The notes under the pieces were generated by a model. That model was not told where the DNA came from and ran no database searches. It saw only the letters and a program-made list of their open reading frames with translations. 5,349 nucleotides of DNA from Prevotellaceae bacterium. GTDB taxonomy: Bacteria > Bacteroidota > Bacteroidia > Bacteroidales > UBA932. The stretch spans positions 1-5,349 of the forward strand of contig JAIRMK010000142.1 in assembly GCA_031258755.1 (NCBI GenBank), read 5' to 3'. Positions 5,164 through 5,349 of the stretch are shown here, piece by piece; the stretch's first letter is position 1, and the number at the start of each line of letters is the position of its first letter. The translations under genes and the position numbers were made by a program.

Positions 5164-5349
5164 ATGGGAACCCTGATTAACGCGCTTATCGAGCGCCGCT
5201 GGCTGGTGGTCGCAGTATTCGCCATTATATCGGCTGCCGGCATGTACACATGGCGGCAGTTGTCCATCGACGCCTATCCCGATATTGCCGACGTGTCGGT
5301 GGGCATTGCCACACAGGTGCCGGGGCTTGCGGTCACGGAGATAGAACAG
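5164..5349 (+). CDS. Heavy-metal RND efflux pump, N-terminal part (CusA/CzcA-like, cut by window edge)
   Basis: The 62 visible residues begin MGTLINALIERRWLVVAVFA, which forms the cytoplasmic amphipathic start and first transmembrane helix (about 13-29) of RND pumps. The segment LSIDAYPDIADVSVGIATQVPGLAVTEIEQ that follows is the start of the first periplasmic porter domain. The pattern D-A-Y-P-D-I-x-D-V-x-V...T-x-x-P-G-L-x-x-x-E-x-E-Q is typical of the heavy-metal efflux (HME) branch, such as CzcA and CusA, and differs from the drug-exporting AcrB branch. Full-length members are about 1,030-1,050 residues, so only about 6% is present. The protein uses the proton gradient to export metal ions with the adaptor encoded just upstream. 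The residues that would separate Zn/Co/Cd from Cu/Ag pumps lie outside the window. Confidence 0.9.
   Translation, partial: MGTLINALIERRWLVVAVFAIISAAGMYTWRQLSIDAYPDIADVSVGIATQVPGLAVTEIEQ

Overview
The window looks like a chromosomal piece of a Bacteroidota genome, probably order Bacteroidales. Three kinds of evidence support this. First, several upstream regions carry the Bacteroidota-type promoter (a TTG-like -33 element, about 20 bp, then TAnnTTTG), and starts lack clear Shine-Dalgarno sequences. Second, the products match families common in that phylum: methylmalonyl-CoA epimerase, a HicB with a C-terminal helix-turn-helix, and a lipoprotein-type RND adaptor. Third, the base composition is mixed, with GC-rich genes set in AT-rich spacers. 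No rRNA, tRNA, insertion sequence or CRISPR array was seen.

Layout, left to right. (1) Positions 1-165, minus strand: the N-terminal part of methylmalonyl-CoA epimerase, cut by the window edge, with its own promoter at 207-238. (2) Positions 391-914, plus strand: a compact type II toxin-antitoxin pair, a small acidic-tailed antitoxin overlapping a PemK/MazF-family toxin by 16 bp. (3) Positions 932-2878, plus strand: a large membrane-anchored LTA-synthase/phosphoglycerol-transferase-like enzyme of the alkaline-phosphatase superfamily. A serine sits where Gram-positive LtaS has its catalytic threonine. (4) Positions 2912-3310, minus strand: a solitary HicB-type antitoxin/regulator with no HicA beside it. 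(5) Positions 3311-3639: a gene-free divergent promoter region. It holds a 42-bp tandem repeat array (three units plus a 15-nt fragment) placed between the hicB-type promoter and the promoter of the next operon. (6) Positions 3640-5349, plus strand: the start of a heavy-metal-type RND efflux operon. It encodes a small histidine-rich two-helix membrane protein, a periplasmic adaptor lipoprotein (CusB/CzcB-like), and the first 62 residues of the inner-membrane pump (CusA/CzcA-like), which runs off the window.

How the genes work together. The efflux genes form one likely transcription unit: the promoter lies at 3584-3614, the adaptor and pump are 1 bp apart, and the histidine-rich protein may bind or sense the exported metal in the periplasm (inference). 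The toxin and antitoxin are translationally coupled by overlap. The epimerase, the LTA-synthase-like enzyme and the HicB protein have no visible functional link to each other.

The least explained parts are the 42-bp hairpin-forming repeats whose truncated last copy ends exactly at the efflux promoter, and five 7-bp repeats that abut the adaptor start codon. Both are direct observations; any regulatory role is inference.
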